A stretch of 64,000 nt of DNA. Origin: Pelomonas sp. SE-A7 (GTDB taxonomy: Bacteria > Pseudomonadota > Gammaproteobacteria > Burkholderiales > Burkholderiaceae_C). This document shows, one piece after another, positions 34,558 to 42,297 of this stretch. The position numbers and the translations under genes are program-made. The notes under the pieces are model-generated. The model ran no database searches and was not told where the DNA came from. It saw nothing but the letters and a program-made list of their open reading frames with translations. The stretch spans positions 310,001 through 374,000 of the forward strand of contig NZ_JAUASW010000002.1 of the NCBI RefSeq assembly GCF_030345705.1, in the 5' to 3' direction. Every line of letters begins with the position of its first letter. Within the stretch, counting starts at the first letter, position 1.

Positions 34558-35160
34558 ATGCCCAACAGCCCCCGCCTCCTGATTCTTGGCTCCACTTCGC
34601 GCTACCGCCGTGAACTACTCGAGCGACTGCGCCTGCCGTTCGCAGTCGAGTCGCCCAAGGTCGACGAAACCCCCATGCAGGGCGAGGCGCCGGCAGCGCT
34701 CGCCGTCCGGCTGGCCCTGGCCAAGGCGCACGCCGTCGCTGCCCTGCATCCGGAAGCTGTCGTCATAGGCTCGGACCAGGTGGCCGACCTGGACGGTCAA
34801 CCCATTGGCAAGCCAGGCACCCATGAAAGAGCCGTCGAGCAGTTGACGGCCATGAGCGGCAAGCAGGTTGTCTTCCAGACCGCCGTCGCCGTGGTCTGCC
34901 GGGACAGCGGCTTCGAAGGTCAGTCCTTGGCGCCAGTCACGGTGCGATTCCGCAAGCTGAGTGCTGCCGAGATCGAGACCTATCTCCGAGCCGAGCAGCC
35001 CTATGACTGCGCCGGCAGCGCCAAGTCCGAGGGACTGGGCATCTGCCTGCTGAGCGCCATCGAGTCCGATGACCCAACGGCCCTGATCGGGCTGCCGCTG
35101 ATACGCACCTGTGCGCTCTTGCGCCAGGCAGGGCTTGATCCGCTGGTGGCCCGCGCATGA
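34558..35160 (+). CDS. Maf-like nucleotide pyrophosphatase, YceF type
   Basis: A 200-residue house-cleaning enzyme that hydrolyses modified nucleoside triphosphates. LILGSTSRYRRELL opens the Maf fold, VDETP near residue 37 and IGSDQVADLDG near residue 77 hold catalytic residues. The sequence resembles E. coli YceF, which prefers 7-methyl-GTP, more than YhdE. It is divergent from yceD and overlaps the next gene by four bases (ATGA). Confidence 0.88.
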   Translation: MPNSPRLLILGSTSRYRRELLERLRLPFAVESPKVDETPMQGEAPAALAVRLALAKAHAVAALHPEAVVIGSDQVADLDGQPIGKPGTHERAVEQLTAMSGKQVVFQTAVAVVCRDSGFEGQSLAPVTVRFRKLSAAEIETYLRAEQPYDCAGSAKSEGLGICLLSAIESDDPTALIGLPLIRTCALLRQAGLDPLVARA

Positions 35161-35927
35161 GCCAGCCAGGCCGTCTGATCCTGATGCCGAACACGCTGGA
35201 CTTCGGTGTCGAAGGCGCCGAGGTGCCGCTGCAGCTCGTGCTGCCACAGCAGGCCTTGGAGCTCGCTGCCGGGCTGACGCATTGGGCGGCCGAGAACGCC
35301 AAGACCACGCGAGCCTTCCTGAAGCGGGTCGATGCCATCTGTCCGCTGAAGCAGCCGCTGCAGAGCCTTGAGATCGTCGAACTGCCGCGCCCGCCCAAGG
35401 GCAGCAAGCCTGCGGGCGACGACAGCGCCGCTTGGGATGCCCTGCTGACACCAGCATTGCAAGGCCGTGACCTCGGCTTGATCTCGGAAGCTGGTCTGCC
35501 CGCGGTTGCTGACCCGGGTGCCCGGCTGGTCGCGGCGGCGCATGCAAAGGGTGTTGGCGTCTTGCCGCTGAGCGGCCCCAGTTCCCTGCTGATGGCTCTC
35601 GCGGCCAGCGGCCTCAATGGGCAGAGTTTTGCCTTCGTCGGCTATCTGCCGGTAGAAGCTGCCGCCCGCGGCGTTCGCATTCGGGAACTCGAGCAGCAGT
35701 CGCTGCGTCAGCAACAAACCCAGCTGATGATCGAGACGCCCTATCGCAATGAAGCGCTGCTGCAGGCCCTGCTGGCTGCACTGAAGCCGCAGACGCGGCT
35801 GTCAGTGAGTTGCGGGTTGACGCTCAGCGATGGCTGGACGCGCTCGTCCAGCGTGGCCGACTGGCGCAAGACCCGGACCCAGCTGCCAGACAAGGTGCCG
35901 GCCGTTTTTGCGTTTCTGGCCGGCTGA
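35157..35927 (+). CDS. SAM-dependent methyltransferase, tetrapyrrole-methylase family (RsmI-related)
   Basis: A 256-residue protein with the tetrapyrrole methylase fold. LISEAGLPAVADPGARLV and VLPLSGPSSLLMALAASGLNGQSFAFVGYLP match the core of RsmI, the 16S rRNA C1402 ribose methyltransferase. It is shorter at the N-terminus and lacks the canonical RsmI start, so it belongs to the related group that follows maf in Burkholderiales. Its target is unproven. It overlaps maf by four bases. Confidence 0.8.
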   Translation: MSQPGRLILMPNTLDFGVEGAEVPLQLVLPQQALELAAGLTHWAAENAKTTRAFLKRVDAICPLKQPLQSLEIVELPRPPKGSKPAGDDSAAWDALLTPALQGRDLGLISEAGLPAVADPGARLVAAAHAKGVGVLPLSGPSSLLMALAASGLNGQSFAFVGYLPVEAAARGVRIRELEQQSLRQQQTQLMIETPYRNEALLQALLAALKPQTRLSVSCGLTLSDGWTRSSSVADWRKTRTQLPDKVPAVFAFLAG

Positions 35928-35934
35928 GCCGGCC
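35918..35934. terminator. stop-codon hairpin between convergent genes
   Basis: GGCCGGC (35918-35924), then TGA, then GCCGGCC (35928-35934): a perfect 7-bp stem whose three-base loop is the stop codon of the methyltransferase gene. It lies in front of the convergent rhlE end. No T tract follows. Confidence 0.35.
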
Positions 35935-35943
35935 CGCGATGGG

Positions 35944-37428
35944 TCAGGCGCCTTCAGGCGTCGATTCGGGAATCGGCGGCTTCTTGGCGCCGAACAGCGC
36001 CGCCACCTTCTTCTTGGGCTTGATATAGCTGGACAGGCCCGCCTTGACGGTCGGCTTGGCCGCATTCTTCTCCCAGGCCGGCGCCTCATCGACGGCCGTG
36101 GCTTCGTAGGGCTTGTCGAAGAACGGGTCGCGGGGCGCGGGGGCCGGGGTGCGGTAGCTGCTGCGCGGCGCGGCCGATGCAGCGGCCGGCGCCGGCGAAT
36201 AGCCGCCCTCACTCTCTTCATCGCGACGACGCGGCGGCCGGCGCGGACGCTCATCGTCCAGCTCGATGGCCTCGAGATCGATCTTGCGCTTGGTCAGCTT
36301 CTCGATGTCCGCCACCAGGCGGGCGTCGCTGCGCTCCACCAGGGTCACGGCCAGGCCCGAAGCGCCGGCGCGGCCGGTACGGCCGATGCGGTGCACATAG
36401 TCCTCGGCGTTGAAAGGCACGTCGAAGTTGAAGACGGCCGGCAGGTCGGCGATGTCCAGGCCGCGGGCCGCCACGTCGGTGGCCACCAGCAGGTCGACTT
36501 CCTGGCGCTTGAAGGCCTCGAGCGACTTCAGGCGCTCGTCCTGCGACTTGTCGCCATGCAGGGCGGCGGTACGCAAGCCGTCGCGTTCGAACGAGCGGGC
36601 CAGGCGAGCGGCGCCCAGCTTGGAATTGACGAAGACGATGGCCTGGCGGATCTCGCGGTCCTTCAGGATCTGGCGCACCACGCGGCGTTTGTCGTCTTCC
36701 TCGACGCTGTAGAAGCGCTGCTCGACCGTGCTGGCCGTTGCATTGGGTCGCGCCACCTCGACCAGTTCGGGGTTCTGCAGGTAGCTCTGGGCCAGCTTCT
36801 TGATCTCGGGCGAGAAGGTGGCCGAGAACAGCAGGGTCTGGCGGGCCTTGGGCAGGTAGCTCAGGATGCGCTGCAGGTCCGGCAGGAAGCCGATGTCCAG
36901 CATGCGGTCGGCCTCGTCCAGTACCACGTACTCCACATGGTTCAGCACCGCGTTCTTGGCCTCGATGTGGTCCAGCAGGCGGCCCGGCGTGGCGATCAGC
37001 ACCTCGACGCCGGCCTTGAGCTGCACGGTTTGGGGCTTCATGTCGATGCCGCCGAACACGCAGGCCACGCGCAGCTGGGTGTGCTTGGCATAGGCCTTGA
37101 CGTTGTTGGCCACCTGGTCGGCCAGCTCGCGGGTCGGGGCCAGCACCAGGGCGCGGACCGGGTGGCGGGCCGGCGAAACGCTGGCGTTCTCGTGCTTCAG
37201 CATGCGCTGCAGCAGCGGGATCGAGAAGGCGGCGGTCTTGCCGGTACCGGTCTGGGCGGCACCCATCACGTCACGACCCGCCAGCACGATGGGGATGGCC
37301 TTGGCCTGGATGGGCGTCATGGTCGCGTAGCCGGAATCGGCCACGGCGCGCAGCAGCTTGGCATCCAGAGGCAGGGTGTCGAAGCGCGCCGGGGCGGGGG
37401 CGGCTTCAGGCAGGGTCGTGTCAGTCAT
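35944..37428 (-). CDS. rhlE: DEAD-box RNA helicase, RhlE type
   Basis: A 494-residue ATP-dependent RNA helicase. The Q motif (FDTLPLDAKLLRAVADSGYATMTPIQ), AQTGTGKT, APTRELA, DEAD (VLDEADRMLD), SAT and HRIGRTGRAG are all present within the first 375 residues. The C-terminal 120 residues are an Arg-, Pro- and Ala-rich tail. A likely role is ribosome assembly or mRNA decay with RNase E at low temperature. A perfect 9-bp hairpin ends two bases before the ATG and no SD sequence is visible, which may control its translation. Confidence 0.9.
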   Translation of the reverse strand: MTDTTLPEAAPAPARFDTLPLDAKLLRAVADSGYATMTPIQAKAIPIVLAGRDVMGAAQTGTGKTAAFSIPLLQRMLKHENASVSPARHPVRALVLAPTRELADQVANNVKAYAKHTQLRVACVFGGIDMKPQTVQLKAGVEVLIATPGRLLDHIEAKNAVLNHVEYVVLDEADRMLDIGFLPDLQRILSYLPKARQTLLFSATFSPEIKKLAQSYLQNPELVEVARPNATASTVEQRFYSVEEDDKRRVVRQILKDREIRQAIVFVNSKLGAARLARSFERDGLRTAALHGDKSQDERLKSLEAFKRQEVDLLVATDVAARGLDIADLPAVFNFDVPFNAEDYVHRIGRTGRAGASGLAVTLVERSDARLVADIEKLTKRKIDLEAIELDDERPRRPPRRRDEESEGGYSPAPAAASAAPRSSYRTPAPAPRDPFFDKPYEATAVDEAPAWEKNAAKPTVKAGLSSYIKPKKKVAALFGAKKPPIPESTPEGA

Positions 37429-37429
37429 A

Positions 37430-37448
37430 GCCGGCGATTATCGCCGGC
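37430..37448 (-). promoter_or_regulatory. perfect inverted repeat abutting the rhlE start codon
   Basis: GCCGGCGAT (37430-37438) and ATCGCCGGC (37440-37448) pair perfectly around one base. In the rhlE mRNA the hairpin would end right at the ATG and occupy the place of the ribosome site. It could also end transcription from the upstream gene, but no T run follows. Confidence 0.4.
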
Positions 37449-37462
37449 TTGGCAAAAAGCCC

Positions 37463-38569
37463 TCAACGGCGCCTTTCGCCGACGACCAGCCAGCGTGGTG
37501 CCTTGAAGCGGACGATGCGCCAGTAAAGCAGCACATAGCAGGCGACAAACAGCATCAGCACCCAGCGCAAGGTGGCCGTGTCGTCCCACCAGAGCGAGGC
37601 CGGCACCACCGACAGGCTGCACAGCACCCAGAGGTAGGGAGCCGTCAGCGAATTCCGTCGGGTCAGGATGGCTGCATCCTTGCTCCCCAGGGCCCAGCGC
37701 ATCAGGCGTCTGTAGATCAGGCTGTGCAGGTGGATGCCGTCCGGCATGCCCATCGGTCGGCCGCGAACGACCCTGCGTCTATACATGGAGAACACCGTTT
37801 CCCAGACCGGGTAGACGCAGAGCAGCAGCGGGAACATGGGCGAAACCGCCTCATTGCGCACCAGCAGCAGGATGGCCAGCTCGGCCAGGACAAAGCCCAG
37901 GAAGTAGGCGCCACCGTCGCCAAGGAAGACCAGGCCGAACGGGTAGTTCCAGAGGAAGAAGCCGAGGGCCGCCCCGATGACGATGATGGCCAGGGCGGCC
38001 ACCAGCTGGTCGCCCACCTGCAGGGCCACGTAAGCCAGCCCCGCGAGCATGATGGCCGTGCACATCGAGGCCAGGCCGTTCATGCCGTCGATGATGTTGA
38101 TCGAATTGGACACGCCACTGACGACCAGCAGCGCCAGCAGGAAACTGCCCACCGAGGTCGCGGCAATCCAGTCCAGACCGGGAATTTCGGTCCTGTCTAT
38201 CACTCCGCCGAGCAGCCAGGCGCCAAGGCCGGCCGACAGCATGGCCGCGAGCAGTCGCCGCATGGGGCTGACATTCTTGGTCAGGTCTTCCAGGAAGCCG
38301 GCACCGAAGGCCGGCAGGCTGCACAGCACCAGGGCACCGATCTGCTGCCAAGACGCTGACTGCGAGCGCATGGCCAGCGCCAGCGATCCGCCGCAAAAAC
38401 CCAGGAAGATGGCAAGGCCGCCAATGCGGGGCACGGCGCGCGAATGGAACTTCTGCGGCCCGGACAAATCATGGTCGGCCGACACCCTGCCATGCAGATG
38501 CGCTGATCGAACAATCAACAGCGTGACCACCGCCGCGACGGCAAAACTCAAGGCGAGGATAGAGAGCAT
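37463..38569 (-). CDS. WecA/MraY-family undecaprenyl-phosphate sugar-1-phosphate transferase
   Basis: A 368-residue polytopic membrane protein of glycosyltransferase family 4 (polyprenyl-phosphate sugar-phosphate transferases). The HSRAVPRIGGLAIFLGF segment, GFLEDLTKN, NSINIIDGMNGLA and VFLGDGGAYFLGF hold the metal-binding and catalytic aspartates. It should start polysaccharide repeat units on the lipid carrier in the inner membrane, probably with a HexNAc-1-phosphate. It is divergent from the exporter gene at 38741 and is the natural initiating enzyme for the EPS cluster. The ATG at 38569 is preferred over a longer frame to 38614. Confidence 0.85.
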   Translation of the reverse strand: MLSILALSFAVAAVVTLLIVRSAHLHGRVSADHDLSGPQKFHSRAVPRIGGLAIFLGFCGGSLALAMRSQSASWQQIGALVLCSLPAFGAGFLEDLTKNVSPMRRLLAAMLSAGLGAWLLGGVIDRTEIPGLDWIAATSVGSFLLALLVVSGVSNSINIIDGMNGLASMCTAIMLAGLAYVALQVGDQLVAALAIIVIGAALGFFLWNYPFGLVFLGDGGAYFLGFVLAELAILLLVRNEAVSPMFPLLLCVYPVWETVFSMYRRRVVRGRPMGMPDGIHLHSLIYRRLMRWALGSKDAAILTRRNSLTAPYLWVLCSLSVVPASLWWDDTATLRWVLMLFVACYVLLYWRIVRFKAPRWLVVGERRR

Positions 38570-38740
38570 GAAGCTAGGCTGGCGACCGGACGACGGATTT
38601 CGAACAGGGCGCAAGTGTATCGAGGCCGACGAATCTGCCGCGCAGCGACCGGAAACGAAAAATCAGATCGCTAGAATGCGCCGCTTCTGTCGCCCGACCA
38701 CCGCGCGGGCACCGATCGAACCACCTGCGAGCACATTGGC

Positions 38741-40663
38741 ATGATTCATTGCGAGAACTGGCGCCCGGCCTCGATAGGGAGCCCTCCCCGACTGGGTCTG
38801 GCCATACTGGCAATGGCCATGGCGCTGCTGGCAGCACCAGTGGCCATGGCAGCCGGTGCTGCAGACAGCGTGAGCGAAACCGGCGGGCCGATTCGCCTGG
38901 TGCCGCCGCGCAGCAGCGAACAGCAGCAACAGGATCCTCAGCAGGACCGAGCCGCCAACCAGACGCAACAACTGCCTGGGCAGCGTGGCCGTTTCGATCT
39001 GGAGCGCCCCCCGGTCTACGTGCCCAGCGAGTTCGAGCGCCATGTGCAGAAGATGGTGCCGCCCGATGTCGAGATCCGGCGCTTTGGTGCCGAGCTGATG
39101 ACCAACCAGGATCGAACGGCCCAGCAGCCCGCGGAAGGCAACAACCGGGTTCCGGCCGACTACCTGATCAGCATCGGCGACGAGGTGCTGGTTGCGATCT
39201 GGGGTTCGGTCGAAGCCGACCTGCGCCTCACCGTCGACCGCGGCGGACGGGTCACGATCCCGCGCGTCGGTCCTGTCCTGGTGGCCGGCCTGCGCTATTC
39301 CGAACTGGCCGACGCCATCGACCAGCGCATCGGCAAGGTCTTCCGCAATTACCGCGTCAGCGCCTCGCTGGGCCGTCTGCGCAGCATCCGCGTCTACGTC
39401 ACGGGCTTCGTGCAGCGGCCCGGTGCGGTCACCGTCAGCAGCCTGTCGACCCTGGTCAACGCCCTGATGCAGGCCGGCGGCCCCCAATCGGCGGGCAGCT
39501 TCCGCAACATCGAACTGCGTCGCGCCGGCCAGCTGGTCACGACCTTCGATTTCTACGACCTGCTGCTGAAGGGCGACAAGACGGCCGACCGCGTGCTCCA
39601 GGCCGAGGACGTGGTCCATGTGGGCGCCGTCGGCACCCAGGTTGCCCTGATAGGCAGCGTCAACCGGCCAGGCATCTTCGAGCTCAAGACGGGCGAATCG
39701 GTGGGCGATTTGGTCGCCATGGCCGGCGGCTTCACGGCCGTGGCCGACCGCAGCCGGCTCGCCATTGAAAGGGTGGAAGACCGCGCCAACAGCCGCATCA
39801 ATGAGCTGCAACTGCCGCGCGACGGCGCCCAGCGTCCGAACAGCGGCGATGTGGTCCGGGCCTTCAGCGCGGCCGACACCGCCCTGCCGCAAGACCGGCA
39901 GAACAAGCGCGTCCGGGTCGAAGGCGAGGTCCAGCGTCCCGGCGAGTACATCCTCCCGGCCAACAGCACGATCAACGATGCGATCCGTGTTGCCGGTGGC
40001 ATGACCAGCTCGGCCTACGTGTTCGGCACGGACTTCAGCCGCGAAAGCGTTCGCGCCGTCCAGCAGGTCAACTACGACCGGGCCCTGCGCGACCTCGAGC
40101 TGGAGTTCACGCGTGCGGCCACGACGCAGAAAGCCAGCACCGGCGAGGACGCTGCGGTCCAGGCCAGCCGGGCCCAGGGCTCGACGCTGCTGATCGAGCG
40201 GCTTCGCAATGTCCGCCCCAGCGGCCGCATCGTGCTGCAGCTGACGCCCGACTCGGCCTCGCTGCCCGACCTGCCGGTCGAGGATGGCGACCGGCTGCTG
40301 ATCCCGGCCAAGCCCACCACCATCGGCGTCTTCGGCAGCGTCTTCAACGGCGGCAGCTATCTTTATGGCAGGGGCGGCACCATCGGCGACTTCCTGCGGC
40401 TGGCCGGCGGCCCGACTCGTGGCGCCGACACCGGCAGCCTGTTCGTGCTGCGGGCCAACGGCAGCGTCGTGAGCTCGCGTCAGAAAACCGGCTGGTTCAT
40501 GCCGGGCACCGGGCTGGACAGCCTGCACGCCGAAGCCGGTGACACGATCTTCGTGCCCGAGGAACTCAACAAGACCACCCTGGCCCAAGAGGTCAAGGAA
40601 TGGACCCAGATCCTGTACCAGTTCGGCCTCGGCGCCGCGGGTCTGAAGGTGCTGAAGAACTGA
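38741..40663 (+). CDS. polysaccharide export outer-membrane protein (Wza/SLBB family)
   Basis: A 640-residue exported protein with a signal peptide (hydrophobic core about residues 17-38). A Gln-rich linker follows, then a Poly_export domain (YLISIGDEVLVAIWGSVEADLRLTVDRGGRVTIPRVGP region, about 142-180) and several SLBB repeats marked by IRVYVTGFVQRPGAV, VALIGSVNRPGIFEL, VRVEGEVQRPGEYIL and IGVFGSVFNGGSYLY. It should form the outer-membrane channel for the polymer. It is nearly twice the length of Wza and has more SLBB repeats, as in other EPS-type exporters. No lipobox Cys is obvious. Confidence 0.9.
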   Translation: MIHCENWRPASIGSPPRLGLAILAMAMALLAAPVAMAAGAADSVSETGGPIRLVPPRSSEQQQQDPQQDRAANQTQQLPGQRGRFDLERPPVYVPSEFERHVQKMVPPDVEIRRFGAELMTNQDRTAQQPAEGNNRVPADYLISIGDEVLVAIWGSVEADLRLTVDRGGRVTIPRVGPVLVAGLRYSELADAIDQRIGKVFRNYRVSASLGRLRSIRVYVTGFVQRPGAVTVSSLSTLVNALMQAGGPQSAGSFRNIELRRAGQLVTTFDFYDLLLKGDKTADRVLQAEDVVHVGAVGTQVALIGSVNRPGIFELKTGESVGDLVAMAGGFTAVADRSRLAIERVEDRANSRINELQLPRDGAQRPNSGDVVRAFSAADTALPQDRQNKRVRVEGEVQRPGEYILPANSTINDAIRVAGGMTSSAYVFGTDFSRESVRAVQQVNYDRALRDLELEFTRAATTQKASTGEDAAVQASRAQGSTLLIERLRNVRPSGRIVLQLTPDSASLPDLPVEDGDRLLIPAKPTTIGVFGSVFNGGSYLYGRGGTIGDFLRLAGGPTRGADTGSLFVLRANGSVVSSRQKTGWFMPGTGLDSLHAEAGDTIFVPEELNKTTLAQEVKEWTQILYQFGLGAAGLKVLKN

Positions 40664-40670
40664 CCGGACC

Positions 40671-41843
40671 ATGGATCAACAGAGCAACAACCCCAACGAA
40701 GCGTCCGTCGGCACCCCCCTTGACCTGCTGAGCGTCGGCACCCTGCTCGCCGCGCGCTGGCGCAGCCTCGTGGCCGTGCCCCTGCTGGTCGGCGCCGCCG
40801 CCGTCGGCGCGAGCTACCTGGTCAAGCCGACCTTCACGGCGCGCACCACCTTCCTGCCGCCACAGGGGCAGCAAAGCGCAGCCAGCTCGGCCCTGGCCGC
40901 GCTGGGCTCGCTGACCGGATTGGGCGGCGGCAATGCCATGAAGAGCCCGGGCGATCAGTACATCGCCTTCCTGCAGAGCAATGTGATCGCCGACCGCCTC
41001 ATCAGCGCCTTCGATCTGCAGCAGGTCTACGAGACCGATCTGCATTCGCTGACCCGCAAGGCCCTGGGCGATCGCAGCCGGATGACCGCCGGCAAGAAGG
41101 ACGGCGTCGTCGTGGTCGAGGTGGACGACAAGGACCCGCAACGCGCGGCCGACATCGCCAACCGCTACATCGACGAACTGCGCCGCCTGACCTCCGAGAT
41201 CGCCGTCACCGAGGCCCAGCAGCGCCGCGCTTTCTTCGAGCGCCATGTGCAGGCGACCCGGCAGAACCTGGCCAATGCCCAGGCTGCCCTGCAGGGCAGC
41301 CTGTTCGACAGCGGCGCCCTGAAGGCCGAACCCAAGGCAGCGGCCGATGCCTATGCCAAGCTAAAGGCCGAGGCGACCACGCTGGAGGTGCGCCTCAAGG
41401 TCATGCGCAACTCGTTCAGCGAGGACGCGCCCGAGCTGCGCCAGGTGCAGTCGGCCCTGGGCGAGCTGCGTGGCCAGCTGTCCAAGCTAGAACAGGCAAA
41501 CCAGGGTGGCGACAAGCCGGCCGATGCCAGCTACGTCAGCAAGTACCGCGAATACAAGTACCAGGAGACTCTGTTCGAGATGTTCTCCAAGCAGTTCGAG
41601 CTGGCCAAGCTCGACGAAAGCCGTGAAGGCCTGCTGATCCAGGTGCTAGACAAGGCCGACAAGCCCGACCACAAAAGCAAGCCCAAGCGAGCCCAGGTCG
41701 GCATTGGCGCCACGGCGGGCACGCTGCTGGCCATGCTGCTGTGGATCCTCGGCCGGCATTCGCTGGCCCAGGCCAAGGCGGGCGATCCTCGCTTCGCCGC
41801 CCGACTGCAAGGCTTCAAGGCAGCCTTTCGCCGCCAGCGCTGA
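40671..41843 (+). CDS. Wzz-family chain-length determinant / polysaccharide co-polymerase
   Basis: A 390-residue inner-membrane protein. It has membrane spans at about residues 31-50 and 343-362 flanking a large, mostly helical periplasmic domain with coiled-coil character. RWRSLVAVPLLVG and the PTFTARTTFLPPQGQ region are typical of the Wzz/GumC superfamily. No Walker A tyrosine-kinase domain is attached, so it resembles Wzz more than Wzc. It starts seven bases after the exporter gene and should set chain length with the polymerase at 57232. Confidence 0.88.
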   Translation: MDQQSNNPNEASVGTPLDLLSVGTLLAARWRSLVAVPLLVGAAAVGASYLVKPTFTARTTFLPPQGQQSAASSALAALGSLTGLGGGNAMKSPGDQYIAFLQSNVIADRLISAFDLQQVYETDLHSLTRKALGDRSRMTAGKKDGVVVVEVDDKDPQRAADIANRYIDELRRLTSEIAVTEAQQRRAFFERHVQATRQNLANAQAALQGSLFDSGALKAEPKAAADAYAKLKAEATTLEVRLKVMRNSFSEDAPELRQVQSALGELRGQLSKLEQANQGGDKPADASYVSKYREYKYQETLFEMFSKQFELAKLDESREGLLIQVLDKADKPDHKSKPKRAQVGIGATAGTLLAMLLWILGRHSLAQAKAGDPRFAARLQGFKAAFRRQR

Positions 41844-41864
41844 GCGGCCCACCGTGGCCCCTGA

Positions 41865-41901
41865 GTGAACGCGAGTGGCCTGCGGCTATACTCGCGTTCA
41901 C
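41865..41901 (+). promoter_or_regulatory. EPS regulator promoter inside a perfect 12-bp inverted repeat
   Basis: GTGAACGCGAGT (41865-41876) and ACTCGCGTTCAC (41890-41901) are perfect reverse complements with a 13-base spacer. A TATACT -10 box (41887-41892) lies across the right arm, and GTGAAC (41865-41870) serves as a -35 at 16 bases. A regulator bound here would block RNA polymerase. The start of the MarR-type gene follows at 41905, so the mRNA would be nearly leaderless. A stem-loop ending the upstream transcript is the other reading. Confidence 0.65.
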
Positions 41902-41904
41902 ATC

Positions 41905-42285
41905 ATGAACACACCCCCTTCCGACGACGAACTGGAACTGGCGGCGATGCGCGCCGTGGCGGGCTCACCGCCCAGCTCGCAGCGAGAACTCGCCGCCACG
42001 CTGGGCATCAGCCTGGGCAAGACCAACTACCTGCTGCGCGCCCTGCTTGAAAAGGGCCTGGTCAAGGTCGAGAACTTCTCCCGCAGCGACAACAAGCTCG
42101 GCTACCTCTACCTGCTCACGCCTTCCGGCGTGGTCGAGAAGACCCGGCTGACCCGGGCCTTCCTGACCCGCAAGGAAGCCGAGTACCTGCAGCTGCAGCA
42201 GCAGATCCATGCGCTTCGCAGCGAGGTCGACGCCACGGCCCCGTCCTCGGCCCGCATACAACCCGACGCCAAACGCGCCCCCTAA
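41905..42285 (+). CDS. MarR-family EPS-associated transcriptional regulator
   Basis: A 126-residue protein with a winged helix (about residues 8-75). SSQRELAATLGISLGKTNYLLRALLEKGLVKVENF is the recognition core, then LGYLYLLTPSGVVEKTRLTRAFLTRK and a coiled-coil tail. This pattern is that of the MarR subfamily tied to EPS clusters in exosortase-bearing bacteria. The likely operator lies directly upstream at 41865-41901. It probably controls the sugar-synthesis genes that follow; legB starts 13 bases later. A GTG at 41875 would add ten residues but overlaps the repeat. Confidence 0.88.
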   Translation: MNTPPSDDELELAAMRAVAGSPPSSQRELAATLGISLGKTNYLLRALLEKGLVKVENFSRSDNKLGYLYLLTPSGVVEKTRLTRAFLTRKEAEYLQLQQQIHALRSEVDATAPSSARIQPDAKRAP

Positions 42286-42297
42286 CGGAATCCCTCC

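Noticed and set aside
38736..38752. TTGGCAT followed by TTGC resembling a sigma-54 promoter before the exporter gene
   Set aside because: The GG to GC spacing is 11 and not 10 bases, and it spans the start codon itself.
38663..40672. A 669-residue minus-strand open frame opposite the exporter gene
   Set aside because: Antisense shadow; the plus-strand frame has a signal peptide and SLBB motifs, the minus frame has none.
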